Source: an uncultured Lachnospiraceae bacterium
GTDB taxonomy: Bacteria; Bacillota; Clostridia; Lachnospirales; Lachnospiraceae
NCBI GenBank assembly: GCA_947179245.1
Contig: CAMXBD010000014.1
Location: 1-38,209, forward strand
Direction of reading: 5' to 3'
Length of the DNA: 38,209 bases
Below are positions 17,371 to 26,801 of the stretch, in pieces. The notes beneath the pieces are model-generated. The model was not told where the DNA came from, searched no databases, and saw only the letters and a list, made by a program, of their open reading frames with translations. The first letter of the stretch is position 1; every line of letters starts with the position of its first letter. The position numbers were made by a program, and so were the translations under genes.

Positions 17371-18287
17371 CCAGAACTGAACATTTCTTCCAGATTCAAC
17401 ATGCCCCACCCCTGTTTACTCCATGCATCGCCCATATCACGAGCACTGTAGATCATTTTACGCTTAACCTGTTCATTATTCATATAGGGATATTTTTGTA
17501 GAAAAAGTGCGGATGCGCCAGATACAATCGGTGTCGCCATAGATGTTCCACTTTTTTTAATATAGGCATTACGGTAGCCAAACCGGTAATTACCCCGGCA
17601 ATGTATATTACAGGAAATAATATCCGTGCCCGGCGCTACCACATCGGGTTTTCGATAAAGCATATCACGGCCTCCTCTTCCGGAATAGTTCTCGCATAAA
17701 TCCCTGCGCGCTCCAAAGTAACCGCCTTCATGACAGCCTACCGTAATAACCTTGCGGCTGCTTCCAAGTGGTGATATGGTTCCTTCTCTTGGTCCGTTAT
17801 TTCCGGCTGCACATACAACAACGATTCCCTGCTCCCACACGGCATCTAATAATCCGATCAATTCCTCCATGCGGTCTTTCTCGCCGCTGTTGCCAATCCC
17901 CAACGAAACGTTCAAAACTCTGATCTGATAACGTATTCTGTTTTGAAGTACCCACATTAACCCGCGATACATGCTGTCTATGCTTCCCTCGCCATTATGA
18001 TCAAGCACCTTACCTATGCATAACCGGCATGCAGGCGCCATTCCTCTGTATAATCTGCGTGAGGCATAACCGCTTCCTCCTACACAGCCCGCTACATGAG
18101 TACCATGACCGCTGTCATCATAGCTTCCCTGCCTCCCATTCACAAAGTCCGCAAAGGCAATGATACGGTTATCGAAATCGGGATGTGTCCCGATTCCTGT
18201 ATCCAGAACTGCCACTGCGACATTTTCCGTAATAATATCTTCCTGTATATGATCGCTGCACCCTACCTGTTTTCTGACACGATTCAC
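17367..18287 (-). CDS. Short S8 (subtilisin-like) peptidase without signal peptide or prodomain
   Basis: This 306-residue subtilase has a complete triad: Asp29 in AVLDTGIG, His61 in DSGHGTHVAG and Ser249 in SGTSMATPIVSG. The oxyanion Asn is in AAGNNGP. Only about 22 residues precede the catalytic domain, so it has no export signal or long inhibitory propeptide, like intracellular or AprX-type subtilases. The start is GTG 18287, with GGAG six bases upstream. A TTG at 18299 overlaps that SD. The gene begins 13 bases after a strong terminator, and no promoter lies between. It may be read only by escape from that terminator. Substrate is unknown; the neighbouring surface-protein cassette may be chance. 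Confidence 0.9.
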   Translation of the reverse strand: MNRVRKQVGCSDHIQEDIITENVAVAVLDTGIGTHPDFDNRIIAFADFVNGRQGSYDDSGHGTHVAGCVGGSGYASRRLYRGMAPACRLCIGKVLDHNGEGSIDSMYRGLMWVLQNRIRYQIRVLNVSLGIGNSGEKDRMEELIGLLDAVWEQGIVVVCAAGNNGPREGTISPLGSSRKVITVGCHEGGYFGARRDLCENYSGRGGRDMLYRKPDVVAPGTDIISCNIHCRGNYRFGYRNAYIKKSGTSMATPIVSGASALFLQKYPYMNNEQVKRKMIYSARDMGDAWSKQGWGMLNLEEMFSSG

Positions 18288-18300
18288 GACAATCTCCAAT

Positions 18301-18335
18301 AAAAAATCCCGGCTATAGATTTATTCTATGCCGGG
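18301..18335 (-). terminator. Strong terminator after the sortase/LRR operon
   Basis: On the minus strand CCCGGCATAGA pairs with TCTATAGCCGGG across a short AT loop (one bulged base) and is followed by ATTTTTT. It ends the 947-residue LRR gene's transcript. The T tract runs right up to the ribosome binding site of the subtilase. Confidence 0.88.
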
Positions 18336-18359
18336 AAGTTATGACTCGTGTTAGATTTC

Positions 18360-21203
18360 CTAGATCCGCTTCTTTTTACGTCTGTCACCCCGATAAGTAA
18401 ACATCGCCAGCGCGGTACATACAAGCCCCACACACAAAAACCATTTCGGATGTATACTGTTATCGCCTGTGTTGGGTGAGTCATCCTTATTACCAAGTGA
18501 TGTAAAAACTGCCTGACCGTCCCTCACATCCGCTACCACCATATTATTATTGCTAAAATTATAGATACCATATGGCGAAAAGTGTTTTGCTGAAAAAGTA
18601 ATTGCATCCATGCCATCCACAGATATAATCCTGCTCTCTACTTCTTCGAGCTGACCATCTGCATCCAGACAGACCACATGCAGGTTTTCTTCTCCGATTC
18701 CGTTCGGAATCGGAATCGTGACTTCAACGCTCTGTTTGCCGAGCGCAGTAATCGGTATTCCCGTACCCGCTTCCGTCATACTAATTTCATATGCACATAG
18801 ATTCCGCGGTAGTTTATTGCCGTATATCTTCTTATATACATCTTCAATCTTAACCTTCGCGTCTTCATTGTCCTCAATATGTAAAATATAATTTTCCTCA
18901 GAACCTTCCATGACAGCACTTGCTATGCCGTCCTCCGGCAGAGAATAGCTATTGATCTGCACATCAATTCCCTGCACTTCAGCATCTTGAGATGCTTCAC
19001 TGCTATTGACTTTCTCAGTGCCTTCCTCCAGCACGTAAGTCATTCCGTCTATCAGACAAGTTTCTCCTGCCAATGGGAAGGATCCTTCGCCTTGTCTGCC
19101 GACAATCTGCAATATACCATCCTCACCGTCAGCCGCTTCCTTCGTCATTTTACAGACAATTCCTTCAAATCCGGCTTTCCCGTTGTCTAAGACTGTTCCT
19201 GTCAGATCACTTACACTATCCGGTACAACTGCTATCGTATTACCTCTAAAAGCCAGATCACGGTAATTATCTCTGTATACCTTTGTCGCTGTAGTCTCAT
19301 AAGACAAATCGGGAAGTGTTTCTCCGCCGAACACGATTACACTGCCCGCCGCACCTGCTGATTCCGATCCATCATACGCACGAAGTCCAATCTTCTGCGC
19401 CGATGCCGGAATATGTATTGTTGCAATAGGACATCCTGCAAAAGCTCTGTCGCGTATCTCCTTTACCTGACTGCCGCCTTCTACTTCGGTTAGACCGCTG
19501 CAGCCTTGAAATGCTGCTTCGCCAATTATCTCTACACTGTCCGGAAGAATTACCTTATTAATGCCGACGCAATCTTTAAACACCTCCGGTCCAATCTGTT
19601 TCACATTATCAGGAACAGAGATAACACTGTTACTGCCTTTATATGCTAATAAAATACCATCTCCGACGACCAGATAGTCACTTGTTCCATTTTGTTTCCA
19701 ATCCGTCAGCCACGGAGTCTTCTCGAATGCCGATGCTTCAATATTTTGAACACTGTTTGGAATAACTACATTATTCAACTTATCACAGTGATAAAACGCA
19801 GCGTAACCAATGGTCTCTACGCCATCCGGTATTCTGATAGATTCCAAATTCGATCTTGCAAACGAAAATTCTCCGAGTCTTATGATTCCATCAGGAATCT
19901 CAAAATCCGTCATCTCATCGTCATAATACGCCTGTGCCGCTATAACAGAATTATCAACAACTGTATATTTCGGGAAAGAGCCTCCCTTCGCATCATCAGA
20001 TCCCGCCAGTCCCGGAACTGTATCTGTAATCTGTTCCACATCACTCTCAGGCATACCGCCCAGCGTTTCGCCTGTGCCGCCTACATTAACTGTAGCATGT
20101 GCGTTATCTACTAATACAAATGCCTCACTTCCGATTACCCTCGTCTTTCCTCTGACAGACGGATCTTCCTCTTCCGCCATCGCGTTGATATGTGAAACCT
20201 CATGGTAATAATCTACCGATGCAACAAGCTGTCCGCTCTCTGACTCCCCGCCTTCTGCCAGATCATTATCACTGACACTTGAAGGAATCGGCGCTTCCTC
20301 ATACTCGGATACATCTATATCCTCCAGTTCCAATGACTGCGCAAAAATATCTGCTCTTGAACCGGCCTCAGCTTGAATTTCAAGTTTTGTACATCCGTCA
20401 AACGCTGTAGCATGAATTGTACTGACTGAAGGCGGAATTGCAATCTGCCGCAGTCTGATACAATCCTCAAAAGCTTTCATATCAATATTCTTAACAGAAT
20501 AAGGAATATCTACTTCTTTTAAATTTCTACAATTTGAAAAAGCATACGCTGAGATTTCTTTTACATTGCTGCTGATATTAACCTTTTCCAAATTATAATC
20601 ACCCCAGAAAGCATAAGGTTTGATTTTTTCTACTGACCCCGGCATCGTGTAGCTGTCACCAATTCTTCCTGCCAGCACTTGATACAGGGTGCTCCAACCG
20701 TTCTTATTATAAATAGCGCCATCATCACATGTAAACTTAGAATTACTGCTGTCAAACTGAACATTTGCAAGACTATAATCACCCGCAAAAGCTCCATTAC
20801 CCAGACTATTAAGTCCGGTTCCGACGGTCACTGATTTAAGCGACGGGCATCCGCTGAACGCTGCGTTCTCAATCGTCACTACAGAATCGGGAATCGTCAC
20901 GCTCTCCAAATTATTGCACTCTGAAAAAGCACCCGAACCGATGACTTCTACCGCTTCGCCTATGGTAACTCTTTTGATGCTGTCATTACCTGCAAAAGCT
21001 CCCGCCTCTATCTTTTCAACATAATTGGAAATAGACACGTCCTCAGCCGTGCCATTATATTTCACTAATGTAGTTCCGTCCATCTGAAAATCAGATGCGG
21101 AAGAGGTTTCCACCGCTTCCACATCTGATACAGGGATCTGTGTAACTGCTATTGCCGTAACAAGAAGCAGTATACCAATTAGGTTTCTTACTTTTTTCCC
21201 CAT
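18360..21203 (-). CDS. BspA-like LRR_5 surface protein with PNTGD sorting signal
   Basis: This 947-residue exported protein has a signal peptide (residues 1-30, MGKKVRNLIGILLLVTAIAV). Two blocks of about 23-residue LRR_5 repeats follow (about 55-290 and 425-640), in units such as AFSECNNLESVTIPDSVVTI. A beta-rich C-terminal domain (about 770-890; VTIPIP ... FSAKHFSPYGIY) is shared with the neighbour. The C-terminus has SPNTGD (909-914), IHPKWF, a hydrophobic segment and RRKKK, a cell-wall sorting signal close to the (S/N/P)PxTG pattern used by clostridial class B sortases. Such LRR proteins usually bind host or microbial surfaces. The SD AAAGGAAA overlaps the upstream gene's stop, so the pair is coupled. 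Confidence 0.88.
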   Translation of the reverse strand: MGKKVRNLIGILLLVTAIAVTQIPVSDVEAVETSSASDFQMDGTTLVKYNGTAEDVSISNYVEKIEAGAFAGNDSIKRVTIGEAVEVIGSGAFSECNNLESVTIPDSVVTIENAAFSGCPSLKSVTVGTGLNSLGNGAFAGDYSLANVQFDSSNSKFTCDDGAIYNKNGWSTLYQVLAGRIGDSYTMPGSVEKIKPYAFWGDYNLEKVNISSNVKEISAYAFSNCRNLKEVDIPYSVKNIDMKAFEDCIRLRQIAIPPSVSTIHATAFDGCTKLEIQAEAGSRADIFAQSLELEDIDVSEYEEAPIPSSVSDNDLAEGGESESGQLVASVDYYHEVSHINAMAEEEDPSVRGKTRVIGSEAFVLVDNAHATVNVGGTGETLGGMPESDVEQITDTVPGLAGSDDAKGGSFPKYTVVDNSVIAAQAYYDDEMTDFEIPDGIIRLGEFSFARSNLESIRIPDGVETIGYAAFYHCDKLNNVVIPNSVQNIEASAFEKTPWLTDWKQNGTSDYLVVGDGILLAYKGSNSVISVPDNVKQIGPEVFKDCVGINKVILPDSVEIIGEAAFQGCSGLTEVEGGSQVKEIRDRAFAGCPIATIHIPASAQKIGLRAYDGSESAGAAGSVIVFGGETLPDLSYETTATKVYRDNYRDLAFRGNTIAVVPDSVSDLTGTVLDNGKAGFEGIVCKMTKEAADGEDGILQIVGRQGEGSFPLAGETCLIDGMTYVLEEGTEKVNSSEASQDAEVQGIDVQINSYSLPEDGIASAVMEGSEENYILHIEDNEDAKVKIEDVYKKIYGNKLPRNLCAYEISMTEAGTGIPITALGKQSVEVTIPIPNGIGEENLHVVCLDADGQLEEVESRIISVDGMDAITFSAKHFSPYGIYNFSNNNMVVADVRDGQAVFTSLGNKDDSPNTGDNSIHPKWFLCVGLVCTALAMFTYRGDRRKKKRI

Positions 21204-21213
21204 AATATTTCCT

Positions 21214-24200
21214 TTATGCTGTTTTTACTTTCACTGCCTTATCCTTCTTCATGAACAGGATAATGGATAAACATGCCAATCCGATAGATAAGAACCACTT
21301 CGGATGTATAGGATCACCAGTCTTCGGCGTTGCATCCAGCATACCTTCTGTTAAATTACCCGTATCTACATAGACCGTATATGGTGAGAAGTGCGTCGCC
21401 GTAAATCTTATGCACGGAACACCATTGATTGTCGTAAAGTTCTCGTTCAGGTTCTCTAACTGGTTGCCGTTAATAACTGCACCTGCCATATTGTTACCAC
21501 CGTATGCAACTAACGCATCCGGTATCGGAATCGTGATATCCACAGTAATTCCCGCAAGCTGGTCTCCTGTAAGCTTATAAGTTCCGGTAGCATCCCACAG
21601 AGAAATATCCATCGCATAGTAGAGAATACTATCTAAACTGCCATACTTATTCGTCAACGCATCCGCTACTGCTCTGGTCGCCTCATCTGTCTCAGTAATC
21701 TTGACAATGAAGTTATCCGTTGAACCGTTGACATTGGCTGTTGCGAGATCTTTGTTAGATATACCCGGTTTCGTAATGTCTACACGGGTATTGCCATTAT
21801 CTGTAGTTCCGCCGCCATTACCGCCGTTACCACCAGTGGTAGAGGCCGGTGTAGCCGCCGGGGTTGCCGTACCTCCTTCAAAATTAGCAATTACAAGTAC
21901 ATCATTCTCCGGCATAGTAAACTGTGTAGCAGTTGCCGTAATCTGATTAAATGTAACACCAGAAGATTCTGTAGTCCACTCCTTAAATTTCATACCTGCA
22001 GCAGGCTCATTAGCTGCGATAACAACCGTAGCTCCCGTCGCATAGCTGCCGCTTCCGGAACCATTGACAACTGTTACTCTGTGCAATGACTTTGCTGCAT
22101 CAGAGCCGGATGTCGTGGAACTCGTACTCGTACTCGTACTGCTGGAGCTGCTGGTGTTGGACGAATTGCTGGTCGTATTCCTTGATGTATTCGTTGTACT
22201 ACCGGATGTATTCGTTGTGTTTCCGGATGTATTTGTCGTATTGCCAGATGTATTCGTCGTTCCGCCACTCACTGTACCCAGTCCATTGTTTGCTTTATAC
22301 AATGCCAGAATCGCTTTGTTGGACTGAATATTGGTCGGTTCTTCACTCCATTTATCAAACGTGTAGCCTGAATGAATCGGATAAGCCGGAGCAACTGCAT
22401 CCTTGCCGGGATCAACATACTGTGTCGGTCCGATTTTCGCACCGTCGATACTGTCATAGAACTCTACCACATACTGTCCGTTCACCATGCCGTTATTGGA
22501 ATAGCCTTGGGCATAGAAAACAGTATCCTCCGTAATTCGATCGTCCACATTCACCCCATTCATTCCAACCCACTTGTCAAAAGTCCACTCTTCTGTTGAC
22601 TCCGGATCCTGCGGCTGTTGTACACGAGCCCCATCATCAACATACTGAGGATTATCCAGTGCCTCTCCATCGATATCCTTAAGATCCTCTATTACTTTAT
22701 AATCTGGTCCTAAGAACGTAACCTGCCACTGCTCTCCCAGAGGGTTGTCAGTTAACTGAAGTTTATAAGTGGTTCCATATTCTTTTACATATCTGACCAC
22801 TGCAGAATCTTCATAAGTTCTGACTCTTGTCACAGCTTTTTCTTCATCATCATCAAAAGCCGTTCCTGAAATCTTAACCTCTTTACCGTATACGGTCAGA
22901 TCAGATAATCGATTACTGCCTACAAATGCCCCACTTCCGACATCATCTACCGTCAAAGGCAGTACTACTCTCTGCAGATCATCACAATTCTTAAAGCAGT
23001 CTTTCGGAATTTCCCTTAATCCCGCCGTATTGTTATTACCAAAATCAACGTCTGTAATGACATCACAATCTTCAAATGCACCCGGTTTGATCGCACTGAC
23101 CTGACTAAGCTTTGGATCATTGGCAAGACTCACTGATGCCTGACCTACGATACCCGGTTTGCCACGTGAAGCAAAACATTCCTCAATTGTAAGGGAACCG
23201 TCTGTATTCTTGGAATAAATAATACCATTATCCGCTTCATAATAGCTGTTGCCTATCACCGAACTCAGTGCATCACATCCTCTGAATGGCGCTGTCCCGA
23301 TATCTGCACAGGCTTCGCCAAGCGTTACATTCCATAACTGTTCGCAGCTATCAAATGCATAATCCGGCAGGTACTTCACGCTGGTCATTGTGATAGTTTC
23401 AATCATATCATTTCCACGTTTAAACTTTTCAAAGTCAGAAGTACCCTTAAAATCTACATAATAACCACTGAATAGTCCCGGAACAATTTCTACATTATCA
23501 TTTTCATCTTCACCCTGAGATTTGGTGTACATATTAAGGGTCATATCATCCCAGCCATCCAAGCCAACGGCAAAATATGTTCTGTAGTTAGCTGTATTTC
23601 TCCACTGTCCCTTAGTAACCTCTCCATCGCTCGTAAGATTATTAACATATCCGTATACATCAATGGATTCCACACCTTCGGGAATAACAACGTTCTTTAC
23701 TGCATAACGCAGATAATCTTCTTCCGGAGTAGAAGGTCTATACGGATCGTTTGCATCAGCATTCTTTACCACATCATACTCATAAACTTCATAATAAGGT
23801 TTCGGATTGTCAACCGCATATGCCGTAATAGGCTCAAATAACCAGTCTGTCAATGTATCAACTGCTGAAGCCTGCGTATCTAAGTTATTACCAGACACAT
23901 CCGGATTACCATTTAACCAAGCGCTCCAGTTTGCGCAAAAACCAGCATTTACCCAAGGTCCATAACTGTCTAAACGATACAGTGCTTCTCTTCCCTCATC
24001 ATCATCAGTCACTGATGCCCATGCATTAGCAAAATCTTTACGCAAATCATCATACATGTTATTAGAATACAACGCATATAAATATGCCTCACGATATTCA
24101 TTGTAAGACGACACACCATAGTTTGTTAAATCATCTTGATGTGCGTCTGCCAGAATACTATCAATCTGATCAGCCTTCGGATAATCTAACAGCGTAACCA

Positions 24201-26709
24201 TCTCAGTAATCGGATTATACATAACTGTCAGATAATCCGGTGACATACTCTTATAACATACACGTATTCCTTGACTGTCCGGTTTCTCGATGTCAATAAT
24301 ATTATTAGGATCCATCGCCCATTCAAACGGCGCATAACCCTCCACAATATCTCCATGGAAAGTCAGCTTATCACTTTCAGTCTTAAACGCATCCTCTCCA
24401 ATTGTAAATGTTTCATGTCCATTCAAAGGCGAACTAAAAGTAACATCAACCAAGCTGTTGCACTTCTTAAAAGCATTCTTACCAATGGATGTTACAGAAT
24501 TCCCAATATACACAGAAGATAACCGCAACCAGTCTCTGCCATTATCCCCACCGCCGCCTTGGAATACTCCGTCTGCGATAGAACTAATGGATTCATCTGA
24601 AATCTTTAAGGAGATTACTCTTTCATTTAATTGTGAATCGCTGAAACATCCTGACGCGATTCCTGTTACTTTCGTATTGCCGACCATTGATGGGATTTTT
24701 AATACTCCATCCCACTTAGATACATCTGCTCCCGGTTTCAATGTACAGGATGTCAGAACTCCTTTGTCATTAATACACTGCAAATAAAAACCGTCACTAA
24801 CCTCGTAATACTCTACTCCATTCTCAACATACAAATAAGGCACCGTGTCAGACACAGTCGTCGTCGCATCCCATGTACTGGTACGCGGATAAGCAGGCTG
24901 TGATTCATTATTAAGCTTAGGTCCTCTCACATAGAAATCCGGATTAATAACATCCTGAAACAGTCCGGATTTTATAATATTTCCATCACTATCTTTATCC
25001 GTCATATCATATGAAACAAATCCACACGCCTGTGGATCTCTCTGCGGATCACACGGGAACTCTACATATTTCAAATTTGCACAACCATGAAATACCTCTC
25101 TTGGTATTTTAGCCGCTTTACTGCTGGTACGCCCATAATTCTGAGGGAATTTCACTGATTCCAGTGCAGATCGCCCAGCAAATAAATAATTACCGATACT
25201 CTTTGGCTCAGTCATCCCCTGCGGAAGTACAACGTTCATCGGCTGAGATCCTGTTTCCACGGCAAATGCACCGTCTCCAATCGATACGATCGTCGCATTC
25301 TCCATAGCAATCTCGCTCAATGCCGAACAATTATAAAAAGCATAAGCATCTATCTTGCAATCCCTGCCAATACTATTTAAATTTACAGTGGTCAGACTCC
25401 TACAATTTGCAAATGCACCATAACCAATCTCTGTTACAGAAACAGGCAGTTCAATTTGCTGAATTGCTGTTCCGCTGAAACATTCATTACCAATAGTTCC
25501 TGTACCCTGTTTGATATCTACAGTCGCCAGTTTTACACATCCCTTAAATGCACGGTTACCTATGTGGGCTGTATTACCGATCGTAATAGACTCAAGCAAT
25601 GATGCATCCGCAAACGCCTCATCGCCGATAAAACCAATCTGATCCGGTATTGTCATATTAACCACATTATTGACATCTTTAAATGCCCCGGCACCAATCG
25701 CACACATAAGACGCCTGCTTCGTTCTTCCACAAGAAAACCTGCCCCGTCTTTTACGTAAGGATCTACCGGAGTACTTCCCTCTGGAACCTGCACCAGATA
25801 AACCATGCCGCCCTTTCCGTCTGGTTCCGGTCTGTTGTCAACAACACTACGTAATGTATAACCGCTGCCAATATTCTTGATTATATTATTGTGTTCGCAG
25901 TAATATTGTAATCTCTGCTCGCCAGTCAAAACCTCACTCGGTATTCTGCTAAGTACGGTTGTTGGCACGGTGGGACGTGTCAAACCAGTCTTATCAGCAG
26001 CACTCTCGTAAGCAGCCAAAGCAGCCTCATAGTCCTGAAACTCCTTTACTATGCTGTCATAGTCCGCTTTACAATACTTTTCCAAAAACTCTTTAATCTT
26101 CGCCGATTTTCCATCAGCGCTTGTATACGTATAATAATCCATTTCTACCGGATCAGTAGCCTTATTATCCATCCCTACATTAGCTGTCCCGGCAAAATAA
26201 TTCTCAAAGTCTTCGCTCTCGACTGTAAAATATTTCGTAATAGGCATTAAATCGAGTTCAACCTTCTCAGAAGAGAAACGGCTGTTATATCTGCATATTA
26301 CCCCACTGTCAATATTATCTATAGGATTTTTTTGATTGTAAAAAAGGAACTGCCAAGATAAGCTCAAAACGCCGTTGCCAGCATCAGTGATTGCATAAGA
26401 TGCTGCCGTGTCGTTAGCCCCCATTATATCCTCAACGCTGGCTGTACTATACTTTGTTAAATTAATGGTTACTTCGGGAACCACATCATCTGCCGAATCA
26501 GGATCATAAACAAACCCGCTCATATCATGCATGTCAGCAACCGCCGCTCTGGTCATGCCTCCCGCCGCATCTCCATTATCAGCATAGTTCTCTGGTACCG
26601 GAATCGCCGCTACAGCAATTGCAGTAATCATAAGTACTGCTGACAGACTGCGCCTGACGCTCCTCTTCAATCTTCTTCTCGGTTTCTTAGCCGGTGTCTT
26701 CTTAGCCAT
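21214..26709 (-). CDS. Giant BspA-like LRR surface protein with InlB-type repeats and PKTGD sorting signal
   Basis: This is a 1831-residue exported protein. The N-terminus has a long basic region, then a hydrophobic core (RSLSAVLMITAIAVAAIPV). LRR_5 repeats occupy about 330-800 and 1030-1330 (for example IGYGAFANCRSLTTVNL), with an unrecognised helical insert (about 860-1000) between. Then come two InlB/Flg_new-like beta repeats (WTFDKW, YTFDKW), a Thr/Asn/Ser linker with 7-residue repeats, a further FKEW-type repeat, a Gly-rich linker, and the C-terminal domain shared with the 947-residue protein (FTATHFSPYTVY). It ends in TPKTGD (1794-1799), IHPKWF, a membrane segment and a Lys-rich tail. 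The SD is AAGGAGAGG. The class B sortase lies directly upstream and is the likely partner. It is probably a wall-anchored adhesin. Confidence 0.88.
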   Translation of the reverse strand: MAKKTPAKKPRRRLKRSVRRSLSAVLMITAIAVAAIPVPENYADNGDAAGGMTRAAVADMHDMSGFVYDPDSADDVVPEVTINLTKYSTASVEDIMGANDTAASYAITDAGNGVLSLSWQFLFYNQKNPIDNIDSGVICRYNSRFSSEKVELDLMPITKYFTVESEDFENYFAGTANVGMDNKATDPVEMDYYTYTSADGKSAKIKEFLEKYCKADYDSIVKEFQDYEAALAAYESAADKTGLTRPTVPTTVLSRIPSEVLTGEQRLQYYCEHNNIIKNIGSGYTLRSVVDNRPEPDGKGGMVYLVQVPEGSTPVDPYVKDGAGFLVEERSRRLMCAIGAGAFKDVNNVVNMTIPDQIGFIGDEAFADASLLESITIGNTAHIGNRAFKGCVKLATVDIKQGTGTIGNECFSGTAIQQIELPVSVTEIGYGAFANCRSLTTVNLNSIGRDCKIDAYAFYNCSALSEIAMENATIVSIGDGAFAVETGSQPMNVVLPQGMTEPKSIGNYLFAGRSALESVKFPQNYGRTSSKAAKIPREVFHGCANLKYVEFPCDPQRDPQACGFVSYDMTDKDSDGNIIKSGLFQDVINPDFYVRGPKLNNESQPAYPRTSTWDATTTVSDTVPYLYVENGVEYYEVSDGFYLQCINDKGVLTSCTLKPGADVSKWDGVLKIPSMVGNTKVTGIASGCFSDSQLNERVISLKISDESISSIADGVFQGGGGDNGRDWLRLSSVYIGNSVTSIGKNAFKKCNSLVDVTFSSPLNGHETFTIGEDAFKTESDKLTFHGDIVEGYAPFEWAMDPNNIIDIEKPDSQGIRVCYKSMSPDYLTVMYNPITEMVTLLDYPKADQIDSILADAHQDDLTNYGVSSYNEYREAYLYALYSNNMYDDLRKDFANAWASVTDDDEGREALYRLDSYGPWVNAGFCANWSAWLNGNPDVSGNNLDTQASAVDTLTDWLFEPITAYAVDNPKPYYEVYEYDVVKNADANDPYRPSTPEEDYLRYAVKNVVIPEGVESIDVYGYVNNLTSDGEVTKGQWRNTANYRTYFAVGLDGWDDMTLNMYTKSQGEDENDNVEIVPGLFSGYYVDFKGTSDFEKFKRGNDMIETITMTSVKYLPDYAFDSCEQLWNVTLGEACADIGTAPFRGCDALSSVIGNSYYEADNGIIYSKNTDGSLTIEECFASRGKPGIVGQASVSLANDPKLSQVSAIKPGAFEDCDVITDVDFGNNNTAGLREIPKDCFKNCDDLQRVVLPLTVDDVGSGAFVGSNRLSDLTVYGKEVKISGTAFDDDEEKAVTRVRTYEDSAVVRYVKEYGTTYKLQLTDNPLGEQWQVTFLGPDYKVIEDLKDIDGEALDNPQYVDDGARVQQPQDPESTEEWTFDKWVGMNGVNVDDRITEDTVFYAQGYSNNGMVNGQYVVEFYDSIDGAKIGPTQYVDPGKDAVAPAYPIHSGYTFDKWSEEPTNIQSNKAILALYKANNGLGTVSGGTTNTSGNTTNTSGNTTNTSGSTTNTSRNTTSNSSNTSSSSSTSTSTSSTTSGSDAAKSLHRVTVVNGSGSGSYATGATVVIAANEPAAGMKFKEWTTESSGVTFNQITATATQFTMPENDVLVIANFEGGTATPAATPASTTGGNGGNGGGTTDNGNTRVDITKPGISNKDLATANVNGSTDNFIVKITETDEATRAVADALTNKYGSLDSILYYAMDISLWDATGTYKLTGDQLAGITVDITIPIPDALVAYGGNNMAGAVINGNQLENLNENFTTINGVPCIRFTATHFSPYTVYVDTGNLTEGMLDATPKTGDPIHPKWFLSIGLACLSIILFMKKDKAVKVKTA
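22175..22258 (-). repeat. Four 21-bp tandem repeats in the LRR gene linker
   Basis: Four units of exactly 21 bp code for a 7-residue Thr/Asn/Ser/Gly repeat (TTNTSGN type) in the linker between the InlB-like repeats and the C-terminal domain. Units 22196-22216, 22217-22237 and 22238-22258 are the most alike. Short hexamer repeats (CGTACT type) that code for Ser/Thr follow at about 22120-22140. Such linkers expand and shrink easily and usually act as a stalk through the wall. Confidence 0.8.
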
Positions 26710-26801
26710 TATATTCCTCTCCTTATTCCCCTATATATAATTTCTGTACGACCATAATAAGCGTACATGGTATTTACCCTGACAAATTATCCTGATCCAA
26801 A

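Noticed and set aside
22064..22327. Plus-strand frame opposite the LRR gene linker (Val/Phe/Leu-rich repeats)
   Set aside because: It is the antisense of the repeat-coding linker, has no ribosome site, and its repeats are explained by the 21-bp coding repeat.
26710..26801. A separate promoter for the giant LRR gene
   Set aside because: TTGTCA and TATTAT-like boxes exist but are 20 bases apart, and no terminator follows the sortase gene, so a shared transcript is simpler.
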